From SHAN690 sp040221375 (GTDB lineage: Bacteria > Bacteroidota > Bacteroidia > Flavobacteriales_G > Salibacteraceae): a stretch of DNA of 64,000 bases. Position numbers and translations under genes: made by a program. The notes below the pieces were generated by a model, which worked only from the letters and a program-made list of their open reading frames with translations, did not search any database and was not told where the DNA came from. Position 1 is the first letter of the stretch, and every line of letters begins with the position of its first letter. The stretch lies in NCBI GenBank assembly GCA_040221375.1, contig JAVKEP010000110.1:1-64000 (forward strand), read 5' to 3'. Positions 16,226 to 25,523 of this stretch are shown here, piece by piece.

Positions 16226-17516
16226 TGCGTCGGAAAGATAAGGAAAGAATGGAAGTGGTATTCGCTTCGATCTTGCACCAATCTGCGATTTGCACTTCGG
16301 GTACCCAAGCGATGCGTCCGTGGACGTCGGTGAGCACAAAGGTTTGCGCGGTCTCCGCCGGTCCGGCACCCTTGTCGCGTAAATAATCACGCAAGTTGAC
16401 CTCGTATGCCATACCCAGCGGATGAAATCGGTCGTCCTTCTCGATCGTGCGTAGGGTCATTGGAAATGAAAGGCTCGTTCGGTCGAGATTAACCTCGGTG
16501 TTATCTACGCTGTGCACTTGGTTCACAGCATCAATTGCCATCAGTGTTATAGTATAAGCTTTCTGGACATAAGTCCCCGGTTGGGTGATGATGAATGGCG
16601 CACCGCCATGGGTGTCTTTATTGATGAGGTCGATGCCGTCCTTGCTTTTGATCGCCGCATACAGCTCGCTTTCAACACGCTTTCCAGGTTCGGAAGCATT
16701 GCAAAGGTCTGAACACTGTGTTCGATTGAATCCAAAGGGCCGCAGGCAATGGTACATCCAAGTGGCTTTGTGCTTTTCTGGAAACCGGTCGGATTGTACG
16801 CGCATGTGCGCTCCCTTTTTTTCTAGGGCTAGTCGCGCCATCGCTTCCACCGCGCTGGAATCTTCTCCGAGGCGATCCATGCTGCCGCCAAGTTTTTTCA
16901 AAGCATCTGGGTCAAGATCGAGGAGCAAGGGCATCAAGTGGTGACGAATGCGATTCCTCAAATAGGCATCGCCTTCATTGCTTGCATCTTCCCTCCATTC
17001 TAATTTGTTTTCAACGAGGTAGGCGTCGATCATCGGGCGGTCTGCCCAAAGCAAAGGCCGCACAATGTTTCCTCGTTGGATAGGAATTCCACCCAATCCG
17101 TGCATCCCTGTTCCGCGAAGGAGGTTGATGAACAGGCTTTCTACCCGATCGTCGAAGTGATGTGCGGTTGCTATTTTGTTGTAGCCGAGCGATGAACAGA
17201 GTTGGTCAAAAAATGCATAACGCGCTTTCCTAGCAGCTTCTTGAATGTTGCCACTTGGGGCCTCATCCCATGCTAACGATTGGTGGCAGGCTACGCCTAA
17301 CTGATTGGCAAAGGATTGGACAAATGCCGAGTCATCGTCCGAATACGCTCCGCGTAAACGGTAATTCATATGCGCGATAGAGACGCTGTAACCAAGCCCT
17401 ATAAGCGCATGTGCCAAGGCAACGCTGTCCCTCCCTCCGCTCACCGCAACAAGGATCTGATCCTCGGGGGTCAGGATACGGTGGGTTCGGATGAATTCAG
17501 CTAGTTTCTGCCTCAT
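16215..17516 (-). CDS. tilS: tRNA(Ile)-lysidine synthase
   Basis: 433 residues. The PP-loop ATP motif SGGRDS is at 26-31, followed by AHMNYRLRGAYSDDDSAFV and the HHFDDRVESLFINLLRGTGMHGL block. RNRIRHHLMPLL then marks the tRNA-binding part, and the C-terminal domain ends in a TilS_C-like segment. The enzyme changes cytidine 34 of the CAU-anticodon isoleucine tRNA to lysidine so that it reads AUA, and is essential in most bacteria. It overlaps pabB upstream by 20 nt and the small membrane gene downstream by 11 nt, so translation is probably coupled. Confidence 0.95.
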   Translation of the reverse strand: MRQKLAEFIRTHRILTPEDQILVAVSGGRDSVALAHALIGLGYSVSIAHMNYRLRGAYSDDDSAFVQSFANQLGVACHQSLAWDEAPSGNIQEAARKARYAFFDQLCSSLGYNKIATAHHFDDRVESLFINLLRGTGMHGLGGIPIQRGNIVRPLLWADRPMIDAYLVENKLEWREDASNEGDAYLRNRIRHHLMPLLLDLDPDALKKLGGSMDRLGEDSSAVEAMARLALEKKGAHMRVQSDRFPEKHKATWMYHCLRPFGFNRTQCSDLCNASEPGKRVESELYAAIKSKDGIDLINKDTHGGAPFIITQPGTYVQKAYTITLMAIDAVNQVHSVDNTEVNLDRTSLSFPMTLRTIEKDDRFHPLGMAYEVNLRDYLRDKGAGPAETAQTFVLTDVHGRIAWVPEVQIADWCKIEANTTSILSLSFRRNGD

Positions 17517-18822
17517 CGGTCAAAGGTAGGGCGGACGAAAACTTGTCAAAGTATTCTTCCACGAGGTCAAAAATCGGTCGGGCCTTGACCAAAGATTCTT
17601 CGTATTCTGCTTCTGGGTCAGACAGTGCGGTAATCCCGCCTCCTGCATGGCAGCTGAGCAGTTTGTCCTTTTTATTCACCACCAAACTGCGTATAATCAC
17701 ATTGAAATCACCATCGCCGTTGGGTTTAAAAAAGCCCACGGTTCCACTATAAACGCCGCGTCGGCTATGTTCTAATTCATCGAGGATTTGCATCGCCCTG
17801 ATTTTTGGAGCGCCGGTCATGCTGCCCATGGGAAATGCGCCTAACAGCACGCGCAATGGATGTACGCCTGATCGCATTTCTGCCCTGACGGTGGAATGCA
17901 TTTGATGCACCCTGGGATAGGTTTCAATGGTGTACAGATCGGAGGCGATGACGGATCCCGGTACAGCGTATCGCGACAAGTCATTGCGAACCAAGTCCAC
18001 GATCATTACGTTCTCTCTACGGTCTTTTTCCGAATTGCGCAAGGCCATCTTATGTTCGAGGTCTATGGCCGGATCGTCATGCCTCGGGGCGGTACCTTTC
18101 ATCGGCTGGGAGGTCACCGAATTGCCCTCAAAACGTAAGAAACGCTCCGGGCTAAAACTCAATAAGGAGTGTTGGCCATTCCGGTAAAAAACTGAAAATG
18201 GATTGGGCATGCGTTCGAAACCGTAGCCAAATAGTTCGTCACCATTCACCTCGGTCTTTTCCCACAGAAATTCTTGGCAATAGTTTCCTTGGTAGACATC
18301 GCCGCGCTGGATGTGTTGTTTTAACGATCCAATGTCACGCAGGTATTGGCTCTTGTGAATATGTCTGAAGGCCTTGCCCAACTGGGCATTGATTGAGGTG
18401 TCTGAAATTTGATCAGTGATGGTTGTAAAATGCGCGCGCACTTCTTCCTCGGAAGATCGGTGCGGGTGGTAAAGCAAATCCACCGTTTCTCCCTGTACTT
18501 CGATCACCAATGCAGGCACGAAAAACGAGTACATCGGAAAGCCCATGTGGTCCTTGCACTGTGTGTGAAGCGCCTCGATATGGTTTTTCGTGTCATAGGA
18601 AAGGTGGCAAAAAAGGTAATCAGCGTGATGCTCACAGAACGCGATTGCTTCATTGACGTGTCGGCCATCAAAGCGCTCAATCGCTCCGAATCCAGCGAAA
18701 TATTCTGCGTCTGTATTCCATCCGCTTCCGCTGAAACACATGCCCAAGTCTTGCTTCTCTAAGAATGTCAGCAGGTGCTTCAGAAAGCCAGGAGGTCTTG
18801 GAACCGAGAGGCGCGTTCTCAC
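17497..18822 (-). CDS. pabB: Aminodeoxychorismate synthase component I (chorismate-binding)
   Basis: 441 residues with the chorismate-binding enzyme core: FLRFEGNSVTSQPMKGTAPR, the DLVRNDLSR block, GSMTGAPKIRAM and the C-terminal CHAGGGITALSDPEAEYEE. These distinguish it from isochorismate synthases and fit PabB, which with a PabA amidotransferase makes aminodeoxychorismate for folate. No pabA or pabC is in the window. TrpE is the main alternative, but the isolated position next to tilS and hemH, without trp genes, favours PabB. It follows hemH after 1 nt. Confidence 0.88.
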   Translation of the reverse strand: MRTRLSVPRPPGFLKHLLTFLEKQDLGMCFSGSGWNTDAEYFAGFGAIERFDGRHVNEAIAFCEHHADYLFCHLSYDTKNHIEALHTQCKDHMGFPMYSFFVPALVIEVQGETVDLLYHPHRSSEEEVRAHFTTITDQISDTSINAQLGKAFRHIHKSQYLRDIGSLKQHIQRGDVYQGNYCQEFLWEKTEVNGDELFGYGFERMPNPFSVFYRNGQHSLLSFSPERFLRFEGNSVTSQPMKGTAPRHDDPAIDLEHKMALRNSEKDRRENVMIVDLVRNDLSRYAVPGSVIASDLYTIETYPRVHQMHSTVRAEMRSGVHPLRVLLGAFPMGSMTGAPKIRAMQILDELEHSRRGVYSGTVGFFKPNGDGDFNVIIRSLVVNKKDKLLSCHAGGGITALSDPEAEYEESLVKARPIFDLVEEYFDKFSSALPLTDEAETS

Positions 18823-18823
18823 G

Positions 18824-19831
18824 TCAATGTGTTCTTACCATGTCTTCAAGGGCATCGACCCACAAAGGATGATCGTTCAGACTTTCTACCAGCTGTACTT
18901 TTTCTCCGCCGTGAGCTTCGAAAATTTCTTGATACTCGTCGCCAATTTCAATAATCGTTTCAAGGCAGTCGGCCACGAAGGCCGGTGAAAAAACCAGGAG
19001 CTTCTTTGCCCCTTTCTTACCCCATTCTTCTACCACTTTGTCGCTGAAGGGCTCCAGCCAGTTTTTGTCGAGGCGAGATTGAAAACATACCGTGTATTTG
19101 CCTTCTGGAATGCCTAAACCTTCCACGATCGATCGCGTCGTAGCGAAGCAAGTGGCTTTGTAGCAGTACTTATTCTCTTCGGTAATCTCCGATTCGCAAT
19201 GCTTTTCACTGCACGCCCCCTCGTCGTAGACCTTGTCTACTTGCCGTACGGGCAGACCGTGAAAGCTGAAGAGCACGTGATCATAGTCGTTCCAATCGTA
19301 CTGTTTTCCACGGGCGATGAGGGCTTTGATGTATCCCGAATGATCATAGTATTGACTGACGAATGAAAGTTCAGGAATGACCCACCACTTGCTTACGACT
19401 TCCATGACTTCCTGTAAAGCGGAGCCGGTGCTTGCAGAGGCGTATTGTGGAAAGAGCGGAAGCGTGATGATTTTGCTTGGATTGCTTTTTCGAATGCGCT
19501 CCAGCACCGAAGGAATGCTGGGATTTTTATACCGCATCGCTAGTTCAACCGTATACGATTCGCCCAATTGTTGTTGCAGCAGGTCCTTGACGCGCTCGCC
19601 ATAAAAGATGATGGGCGAACCCTGATCGGTCCATAAATCGCGGTAGATTTTCGCGCTTTTTGGCGCCCTGAATGGGACGATGATCAAATTCACCAATAGT
19701 TTTCGAAGCAGCCATGGAATATCGATTACCCTAGGATCGTTCAGAAACTGGGTTAGATAGGTGCGGACATCCTTCACCTTTGGACTGTCAGGAGTACCTA
19801 AATTGATCAGCAGTACGGTCGTTTTACTCAT
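18824..19831 (-). CDS. hemH: Ferrochelatase
   Basis: 335 residues. The N-terminus VLLINLGTPDSPKVKDVRTYL, the strand-helix PLFPQYASASTG, the active-site histidine segment FSFHGLPVRQVDK (about residue 195), and CFQSRLDKNWLEPF plus VFSPAFVADCLETI are the classical ferrochelatase blocks. It inserts Fe2+ into porphyrin in haem synthesis at the inner membrane face. The start ATG overlaps the stop of the large membrane-protein gene as ATGA. A C-C-rich segment (CSEKHCESEITEENKYCYKATC) around 207-228 is notable; some bacterial ferrochelatases bind iron-sulfur clusters, but whether this one does is not established. Confidence 0.95.
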   Translation of the reverse strand: MSKTTVLLINLGTPDSPKVKDVRTYLTQFLNDPRVIDIPWLLRKLLVNLIIVPFRAPKSAKIYRDLWTDQGSPIIFYGERVKDLLQQQLGESYTVELAMRYKNPSIPSVLERIRKSNPSKIITLPLFPQYASASTGSALQEVMEVVSKWWVIPELSFVSQYYDHSGYIKALIARGKQYDWNDYDHVLFSFHGLPVRQVDKVYDEGACSEKHCESEITEENKYCYKATCFATTRSIVEGLGIPEGKYTVCFQSRLDKNWLEPFSDKVVEEWGKKGAKKLLVFSPAFVADCLETIIEIGDEYQEIFEAHGGEKVQLVESLNDHPLWVDALEDMVRTH

Positions 19832-22071
19832 GGGTTATTGATCTCTTTTTGAACCGCGTCGACGTCGGAAAGTTTATAGTATCGATTATTTATGTTGGAT
19901 GCAGGTACCTTCAAATAACATTGCATGCTCAGCGGTCGCAAGAGCACATCGTCGATCCAAAGGTCTGAGTTTTCGCCGTCTCTGTGCAAGAGCAATTCAA
20001 AGCTGTTTCCTTTTTCGGAAGCTTGTAAGTCAATCTTGCACAAGCCCCATCCATTCAAGAATCCGATGACGTGGTCGCCTACTTCTGTGACGTGAAATTC
20101 GACGTCCTCATCCCCTCGGCGCTCCCAAAACCACACTTGTGTATTCATGGAGCCGTGTTCGTCGGCCTTCATCCAGAAGGTCAGTTCGTGCATGGCAGTA
20201 GTATCAAGTGATATGCGCGAAGGGATGATTGGGGTCCAGTCCTTTCGCGCGATTCGCCTTCCTCTACTTTCTTCGGCGCTAGACAATGCCCCACAGGCAT
20301 CGAAATAATAGCCATTGGTTAGAAAGTCGACGAAAGACTTGTCAATCGTATCGGCCAGCGATTGAAGATAGAGTGCAGATTCGAGGTTGTTGCGAAGGAT
20401 GTCAAAGTAGGCATCGGCGTCAAAGGCGTACAAGGCCATTTCCTGAAAAGTGCCTACCGAAGCCGCGTGACTTATAAGCTGGCGTTGGTAGATCGGAAGC
20501 TGGGCCGCCGTGTCGAGAAGCAAAAGCCACCGCTCACCAAATAGGGTGCTGTCGAGAGCTGGCAATTCCATGATGTGACGGGTCATTGTCAAATTTGAAA
20601 TTGTCTGCGAAAGGGATGTTCGGCTCATGTGCACAGCCATCAGCGGAATGCCAGTTTTCATACTGAGGTCGAAGGAAGCTTCAATCATTCTCTGATTGTC
20701 CGGGGTGCGGAGGTGTTCGGATCCTTTGTGGAAATAGGGAAGGGGAACAATCGCGGTGTATTCCATTGGGTCGATGGGCGAATAGGTCTCTTCGGCGAAG
20801 ACGGAACTACCGGATTCTGTGACGTGGATAACTTGCCGTCGATTCATCCAAGCTTCTGAGAGGAGCAAGCACAATCCGAGCATAGAGAGCACTTTGAAAA
20901 CTACTGATTTCTTCCAAAGTTGTGCGAGGACTATTCCTGCGCTGAGGTTTGCAGCGTAGAAAAAGGTCCACGAAAAGCGGCCGATGCCCCTGAACTGGCG
21001 CAAGGGGCCAGAAAATGCTAAGAATCGATCCCAATGTTCCCACACAAAAGGCCACCCGACCGAAAGCAAGAGAATGGGAATGGAAGCCAAGAACAAGGCA
21101 TTGTTGAAGGATAGGTTCTTGCCGCGGTGGAGCAAAACACCCGTCAATAAAGCCAAAACTGCACCGCACAATCCCACCCAACCGATGTAAAAACTGCCTT
21201 CAACGGCCTTTTCCCCGACAGATTCCAGCCAAGCCCAATCAGGATAACTGACCGAGGGAGGAAGCAACAACGAGCGCCACGTAGCTCGATAAATCAAATA
21301 GCCAAACGGATTCTCAGGTCGATCAGATGCAAAATCGGTGAGCCAGATGACTGCCTGGAAAATGAACAGCGGGGACAGCGGAATGGCTAGGGTTCTCATC
21401 CACTCTTTAGCGTTGAGCAACGCGCCGTTTAGGGCTTGCTGAATCGCTAAGTAAAGCAGCGTTAGCCCTACGCACATCGCGGCGAAATACGGATGGATGA
21501 ACCCACTGAAAAATAGGCTCACCACCAAGGGAAGATAGGTCCATTCGTTCTGTTTCCATTTCCACAACGCATAGATGATGAGCGGGATCACAATGCCATG
21601 GGCTAAGGAGTAATGCCCGCCGAGGCGCTGCCATTGGGGCGACAAGAACATGATGGCGGTAGCGATGACGGCGCTGACCCAAGGTGCACCGCCTTCCCCA
21701 CGAATGATCTTGAATAGAAGGCCTCCGCCGGCAAAAAAGGATGCCAGGAGGATCAGTGGAAAAAGCCAAGGAAGCCAAGCAGATACGGGGAGAAAGATAT
21801 CCAAGAACCAGAGGGTGATGCTGACCAGTGGTTGCCCATCGGTGTACACCAAATGCTCTCCGTGGGGGTAGTTCATTCCATGGAACCAAAACGGATTGTG
21901 ATCATGTGTGATGTGATACGCCAGCGTGAAGTAATTTTTTAAGCCGTCTTCATTGCTCGCTGGTAGCTCAGACAACCAGCGCAGTGCGTGCGTGCCGTAG
22001 AAAGCGAGTAACGCAATCAGAAACGTGACGGAAAAGGCGTAGGCCTCAATTTTTTGGATGAGCTTTTTCAT
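19828..22071 (-). CDS. Large polytopic membrane protein with periplasmic C-terminal domain
   Basis: About 747 residues from the ATG at 22071; a TTG 12 nt upstream is less likely. The N-terminal 430 residues contain roughly ten hydrophobic helices. The first periplasmic loop is rich in aromatic and acidic residues (NEDGLKNYFTLAYHITHDHNPFWFHGMNYPHG), resembling GT-C-fold glycosyltransferases or mannosyltransferase-like proteins that carry acidic residues in that loop. The last 320 residues look soluble and extracytoplasmic. I do not recognise a specific family; a lipid-linked sugar transferase is a guess. It is the first gene of the hemH-pabB-tilS operon. A TAGCTTCG at 22086-22093 (minus) may be its -7 element. 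Confidence 0.75.
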   Translation of the reverse strand: MKKLIQKIEAYAFSVTFLIALLAFYGTHALRWLSELPASNEDGLKNYFTLAYHITHDHNPFWFHGMNYPHGEHLVYTDGQPLVSITLWFLDIFLPVSAWLPWLFPLILLASFFAGGGLLFKIIRGEGGAPWVSAVIATAIMFLSPQWQRLGGHYSLAHGIVIPLIIYALWKWKQNEWTYLPLVVSLFFSGFIHPYFAAMCVGLTLLYLAIQQALNGALLNAKEWMRTLAIPLSPLFIFQAVIWLTDFASDRPENPFGYLIYRATWRSLLLPPSVSYPDWAWLESVGEKAVEGSFYIGWVGLCGAVLALLTGVLLHRGKNLSFNNALFLASIPILLLSVGWPFVWEHWDRFLAFSGPLRQFRGIGRFSWTFFYAANLSAGIVLAQLWKKSVVFKVLSMLGLCLLLSEAWMNRRQVIHVTESGSSVFAEETYSPIDPMEYTAIVPLPYFHKGSEHLRTPDNQRMIEASFDLSMKTGIPLMAVHMSRTSLSQTISNLTMTRHIMELPALDSTLFGERWLLLLDTAAQLPIYQRQLISHAASVGTFQEMALYAFDADAYFDILRNNLESALYLQSLADTIDKSFVDFLTNGYYFDACGALSSAEESRGRRIARKDWTPIIPSRISLDTTAMHELTFWMKADEHGSMNTQVWFWERRGDEDVEFHVTEVGDHVIGFLNGWGLCKIDLQASEKGNSFELLLHRDGENSDLWIDDVLLRPLSMQCYLKVPASNINNRYYKLSDVDAVQKEINNP

Positions 22072-22238
22072 GAATGAAAGCAACGCGAAGCTACGTCTTC
22101 ACGCAAGTTTAGAGGTGATATCGTAATAAATGTCCCCGGCGGCGGATGGGAGGCCCGACGAAAGTTGCGCTACATCCAAAGGCAACGAATTGTATCTTCA
22201 ACGTCTAGAAAACAATCTCAAACAGAAAAACGCAGCAT

Positions 22239-22859
22239 ATGAATTTGTTCAGGACTACCGCCCTTATGGCACTGATTGCTTCGACCATCGTGCTCGGCGC
22301 ATGGCGTATGGATTCCATCAACGAAGTAGAGATCGGTGATCTCATTCCTATGATGAACTATGAAATGGAAGATGTTTCAGGTGAGAACTTCCACTTACGG
22401 GAATTGCATCAGGAGAATGGCTTGCTCGTCATATTTTCATGCAACACTTGCCCATTTGTATTGCAATGGGAAGACCGCTACAATGAGCTTTACGCGCTGT
22501 GCGAGGCTAACGACATTGGGATGGTATTGGTCAACAGCAATGAGGCGAAACGAACCGGCGATGATTCCATGGCAGAGATGAAGAAAAAAGCCAAGGAAGA
22601 AGGCTACAAGATGCATTACGTGGTCGATGCCAATCACGAACTCGCCGACGCCTTTGGAGCCCGGACAACACCGCACGTCTTCCTATTTAATCAGGATGCC
22701 AAGCTCGCTTATCGCGGCTTGATCGATGACAATGGTAAGGACAAGGAAGCCGTAGAACACGCCTATCTAGCTGACGCCATTAAAGCGATGATCGCTGGCA
22801 AAACCATTGACCCAGCTACTACTAAGTCGATTGGCTGCAGCATCAAGCGTGTGCAGTAA
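22239..22859 (+). CDS. Thioredoxin-like/AhpC-TSA family exported protein
   Basis: 206 residues with an N-terminal hydrophobic signal (TTALMALIASTIVLGAW). The thioredoxin-fold redoxin domain contains the pair CNTCPF at about 69-74 after LLVIFS, then a cis-proline segment RTTPHVFLF at about 147. The CxxCP form and the body (NSNEAKRTGDDSMAEMKKKAKEEG) match the redoxin proteins common in Bacteroidota, probably acting as periplasmic thiol oxidoreductases or peroxiredoxins. A single gene with its own terminator; divergent from the membrane-protein operon. Confidence 0.85.
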   Translation: MNLFRTTALMALIASTIVLGAWRMDSINEVEIGDLIPMMNYEMEDVSGENFHLRELHQENGLLVIFSCNTCPFVLQWEDRYNELYALCEANDIGMVLVNSNEAKRTGDDSMAEMKKKAKEEGYKMHYVVDANHELADAFGARTTPHVFLFNQDAKLAYRGLIDDNGKDKEAVEHAYLADAIKAMIAGKTIDPATTKSIGCSIKRVQ

Positions 22860-22884
22860 GTGATTAGATTAAAACGAATTCGGG

Positions 22885-22910
22885 AAAGGCGGCTTTAGGG
22901 CCGCCTTTTT
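22885..22910 (+). terminator. Intrinsic terminator
   Basis: A 9-bp stem AAAGGCGGC/GCCGCCTTT around TTTAGG is followed by TT. It lies 25 bp after the redoxin stop codon and before purD. Confidence 0.85.
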
Positions 22911-22960
22911 CATTGTTGTGTGGTCCAGCATGGTTTTATTTGCAGACCAAATCGGAACCT

Positions 22961-24259
22961 ATGAAAAAGCTGCGTGTTTTATTACTCGGAGGAGGCGGAA
23001 GAGAGCATGCCATCGCTTGGAAAATTGCACAGAGTGGAGTGCTGGACGAATTGTTTTTGGCGCCAGGAAACGGGGGCACCCAACAGGTAGCCACCAACCT
23101 TGATTTTGGAGATAGTGATTTTGACGCGATGAAGGAGGCGATTCTGCGCCACGCGATCGACCTAGTGGTCGTTGGTCCCGAGGCGCCGCTTGTAAAAGGA
23201 GTGAGGGCCTTTATAGAAAATGATGCATCGCTGCGCCATGTCAAAATCGTGGGCCCCGGAGCAGAAGGCGCCCAACTCGAAGGGAGTAAGAGCTTTTCTA
23301 AGAAATTTATGCAGCGCCACGGCATTCCTACCGCTAGGTTCGGAGAATTTGAAGCCCACCAACTCGACGAGGCGAAGGCCTTTCTAGACGGGTTTAAACC
23401 GCCTTATGTGCTCAAAGCAGACGGGCTGGCTGCCGGCAAAGGAGTGCTCATATTGGAAGACAAAACGGTTGCGAAGCAAGAGCTGGAAGAAATGTTGGTT
23501 GGAGGAAAATTTGGAGCTGCCGGAACCAAGGTGGTCATCGAAGAGTTCCTCTCAGGGATCGAATTATCCGTGTTTGCTCTGACCGACGGGAAGGATTATG
23601 TGATGCTTCCGGAAGCCAAAGACTACAAGAGAATAGGCGAGGGAGATGCAGGCCTGAATACAGGTGGAATGGGATCCATTTCTCCGGTTCCGTTTGCGAA
23701 AGGTGACTTTATGGAAAAGGTAATTTCTAGGATTGTACAGCCGTCGATCGATGGACTTCGGGCGGAGGGGATTGCCTACAACGGGTTCTTGTTCATCGGC
23801 TTGATGAACGTAGGGGGCGACCCGTATGTAATCGAATACAATTGCCGAATGGGCGACCCCGAAACAGAGAGCGTTGTACCACGGATCAAAAGTGATTTGC
23901 TCACGACATTGTGGAAATGCGCAAACTCAGAACTTGCAGGAGCGTCGATGGAGGTAGATCCGAGAACGGCAGCTTGCGTGATGGCGGTTTCAGGAGGGTA
24001 TCCCGAGGCGTACGAAAAAGGAAAGGTTATTGAGGGCTTGGATGCGGTTACCGATTCCGTTGTGTTTCACGCGGGAACGACTTACGACGGTGGAAAAATG
24101 ATAACCTCAGGAGGGCGCGTAGTAGCATTTACCAGCTATGGTGAAGACATCACCGAGGCCTTGAACAAATGCTATGCAAGCCTTGAGAAGGTCAGCTTCA
24201 ACAAGATGTACTACAGAAAAGACATCGGGTTCGATCTCAAGGATCGGTCGGACAGCTAG
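22961..24259 (+). CDS. purD: Phosphoribosylamine-glycine ligase (GAR synthetase)
   Basis: 432 residues from the ATG at 22961; upstream in-frame codons look non-coding. The N-terminus VLLLGGGGREHAIAWKIAQS is diagnostic. The ATP-grasp core shows YVLKADGLAAGKGVLIL (about 147-163), EEFLSGIELSVFALTDG and DAGLNTGGMGSISPVP, then VIEYNCRMGDPETESVVPR with metal ligands. It catalyses the second step of purine synthesis, joining phosphoribosylamine and glycine. Upstream TTTATTTG at 22935 is a possible imperfect -7 element, 26 bp before the ATG. A small membrane gene ends convergently in its stop. Confidence 0.97.
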   Translation: MKKLRVLLLGGGGREHAIAWKIAQSGVLDELFLAPGNGGTQQVATNLDFGDSDFDAMKEAILRHAIDLVVVGPEAPLVKGVRAFIENDASLRHVKIVGPGAEGAQLEGSKSFSKKFMQRHGIPTARFGEFEAHQLDEAKAFLDGFKPPYVLKADGLAAGKGVLILEDKTVAKQELEEMLVGGKFGAAGTKVVIEEFLSGIELSVFALTDGKDYVMLPEAKDYKRIGEGDAGLNTGGMGSISPVPFAKGDFMEKVISRIVQPSIDGLRAEGIAYNGFLFIGLMNVGGDPYVIEYNCRMGDPETESVVPRIKSDLLTTLWKCANSELAGASMEVDPRTAACVMAVSGGYPEAYEKGKVIEGLDAVTDSVVFHAGTTYDGGKMITSGGRVVAFTSYGEDITEALNKCYASLEKVSFNKMYYRKDIGFDLKDRSDS

Positions 24260-24447
24260 CGCAGCGTTCCGTTCTGGTCTGCTTCGCGGTTGAAGTCGAC
24301 CATTTTTTTGACCCAAATAACGGCGAGGATGGCCATGATCGAGATGATCAACCAATTGAAGAAGTTGTGCCCATCAGCCAAGAGGCGAAGCAAGGCAAAG
24401 CTTTCAAGAGTCATGTCACCCAACCATTCGATGAAATCAGCATTCAT
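24256..24447 (-). CDS. Small one-helix membrane protein, DUF6341-like
   Basis: 63 residues: a short amphipathic start (MNADFIEWLGDMTLESFALLRL), one transmembrane helix (FFNWLIISIMAILAVIWVKKM) and a charged tail. The form, and the position beside purD and a DUF6427-like gene, match the small proteins found at this locus in many Flavobacteriia (annotated DUF6341, from memory). It overlaps the purD stop by 4 nt in convergent orientation. Role unknown. Confidence 0.65.
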   Translation of the reverse strand: MNADFIEWLGDMTLESFALLRLLADGHNFFNWLIISIMAILAVIWVKKMVDFNREADQNGTLR

Positions 24448-24505
24448 GGATCAAAAGTTTGGACAAATCTAAAAAAAACCGAACGATACTGAAGACCAGT
24501 CCATG

Positions 24506-24513
24506 TAAGTTTG
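24506..24513 (+). promoter_or_regulatory. -7 element for the DUF6427-like gene
   Basis: TAAGTTTG, an exact TAnnTTTG, 25 bp before a TTG codon at 24531. The spacing supports this TTG as the start rather than the ATG 30 nt further on. A stop codon in frame at 24519 rules out a longer protein. Confidence 0.55.
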
Positions 24514-24530
24514 CCTTTTAATTTTTATCC

Positions 24531-25475
24531 TTGATTCGATCCGCCGTAAAGAACGACCCCATGTTGGTGTTCATAGCTCCGCTATTGATCCTGGCAGGGC
24601 TTGTGCTGAAATTAATTAGTGGCGTCGCCATCTTAGACGACGAGCACTGGCAGGTGTTTGCAATGACACGTTCGTGGCCGACAGGGCTCAATTATACGGT
24701 GAGTTCGTTGATCGCCTTGCCCATGGCATTTGTGTTCAATCAATTGGTTCAAACCTTGGGGTTATTGGGACGGATCACCAATTTGACCATGCTCGTTTTT
24801 GCCTTGTTTTACTTCGCCATTCCGGATGCCGTTAACCATTGGATGGCGTGGTCTGTTTTTCTGCTGCAGTTGGGAATACTGAGGTTGGCTGAAGACCTGT
24901 ATGACGAACCCACAAGAACGTCGTCCCTTTCCTTCAATATGGGGGTGCTGATCGGGGTAAGCACGCTATTCATCGACGGGTGTTTCTTGCTGCTTTTGCT
25001 CCCATTGCAAGCCTTGGTTTTGTCGGGAAATGCTTCGTTTCGGAAAGTGATGATCGTAGGTGTCGGATTTGCCATTCCGCTGTACTTTTACAATGCATTG
25101 GCCTATCTTTTTGAGTGGGATTTTCGAATTCCCGCGCAGGGATTTCACTTTGATGCCTTGGTCGGATCGGTGGATAAATTGGAGTTTTTAGGGTTTGCAT
25201 TCCTCGTTTTCATGGCCTTGGTGACCATCATTTCCGTGTGGTCAGTGGCTTCATCCACTACGCTAAGAGAGCGAAGAAGGTGGATGCTCGTCATCGGCCA
25301 CTTGATCATCGGCGGATTGCTCGTGTTGAGCCAAGGCTTTACTGAAGCCGTGTTTGTCGCCTTGGTACCTGCAACCATTGTCTTGACACGGGTGTTGCTC
25401 ACTACCAAGAACCGAAAGCTCTCCAACGCTATTCTCCTCCTCTTTTTGGCCTTTGTTTTATTGATAAATTCATGA
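24531..25475 (+). CDS. Polytopic membrane protein, DUF6427-like
   Basis: 314 residues with about nine transmembrane helices throughout and almost no polar domain. The TTG start is chosen because it follows a -7 element by 25 bp and gives the MIRSAVKNDP N-terminus expected of the family; the ATG at 24561 is the alternative. DUF6427-type proteins sit next to purD and the DUF6341-type gene in Flavobacteriia, as here. No reaction is known for them. purQ follows with its own promoter. Confidence 0.75.
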   Translation: MIRSAVKNDPMLVFIAPLLILAGLVLKLISGVAILDDEHWQVFAMTRSWPTGLNYTVSSLIALPMAFVFNQLVQTLGLLGRITNLTMLVFALFYFAIPDAVNHWMAWSVFLLQLGILRLAEDLYDEPTRTSSLSFNMGVLIGVSTLFIDGCFLLLLLPLQALVLSGNASFRKVMIVGVGFAIPLYFYNALAYLFEWDFRIPAQGFHFDALVGSVDKLEFLGFAFLVFMALVTIISVWSVASSTTLRERRRWMLVIGHLIIGGLLVLSQGFTEAVFVALVPATIVLTRVLLTTKNRKLSNAILLLFLAFVLLINS

Positions 25476-25497
25476 ACCTGAACCCATTCGGTATTCC

Positions 25498-25505
25498 TAT
25501 TTTTG
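25498..25505 (+). promoter_or_regulatory. -7 element for purQ
   Basis: TATTTTTG, an exact TAnnTTTG, 26 bp before the purQ ATG at 25524. It supports that ATG over the in-frame TTG at 25503, which lies inside the element. Confidence 0.5.
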
Positions 25506-25523
25506 ACGTTCAATTGCAGTGAC

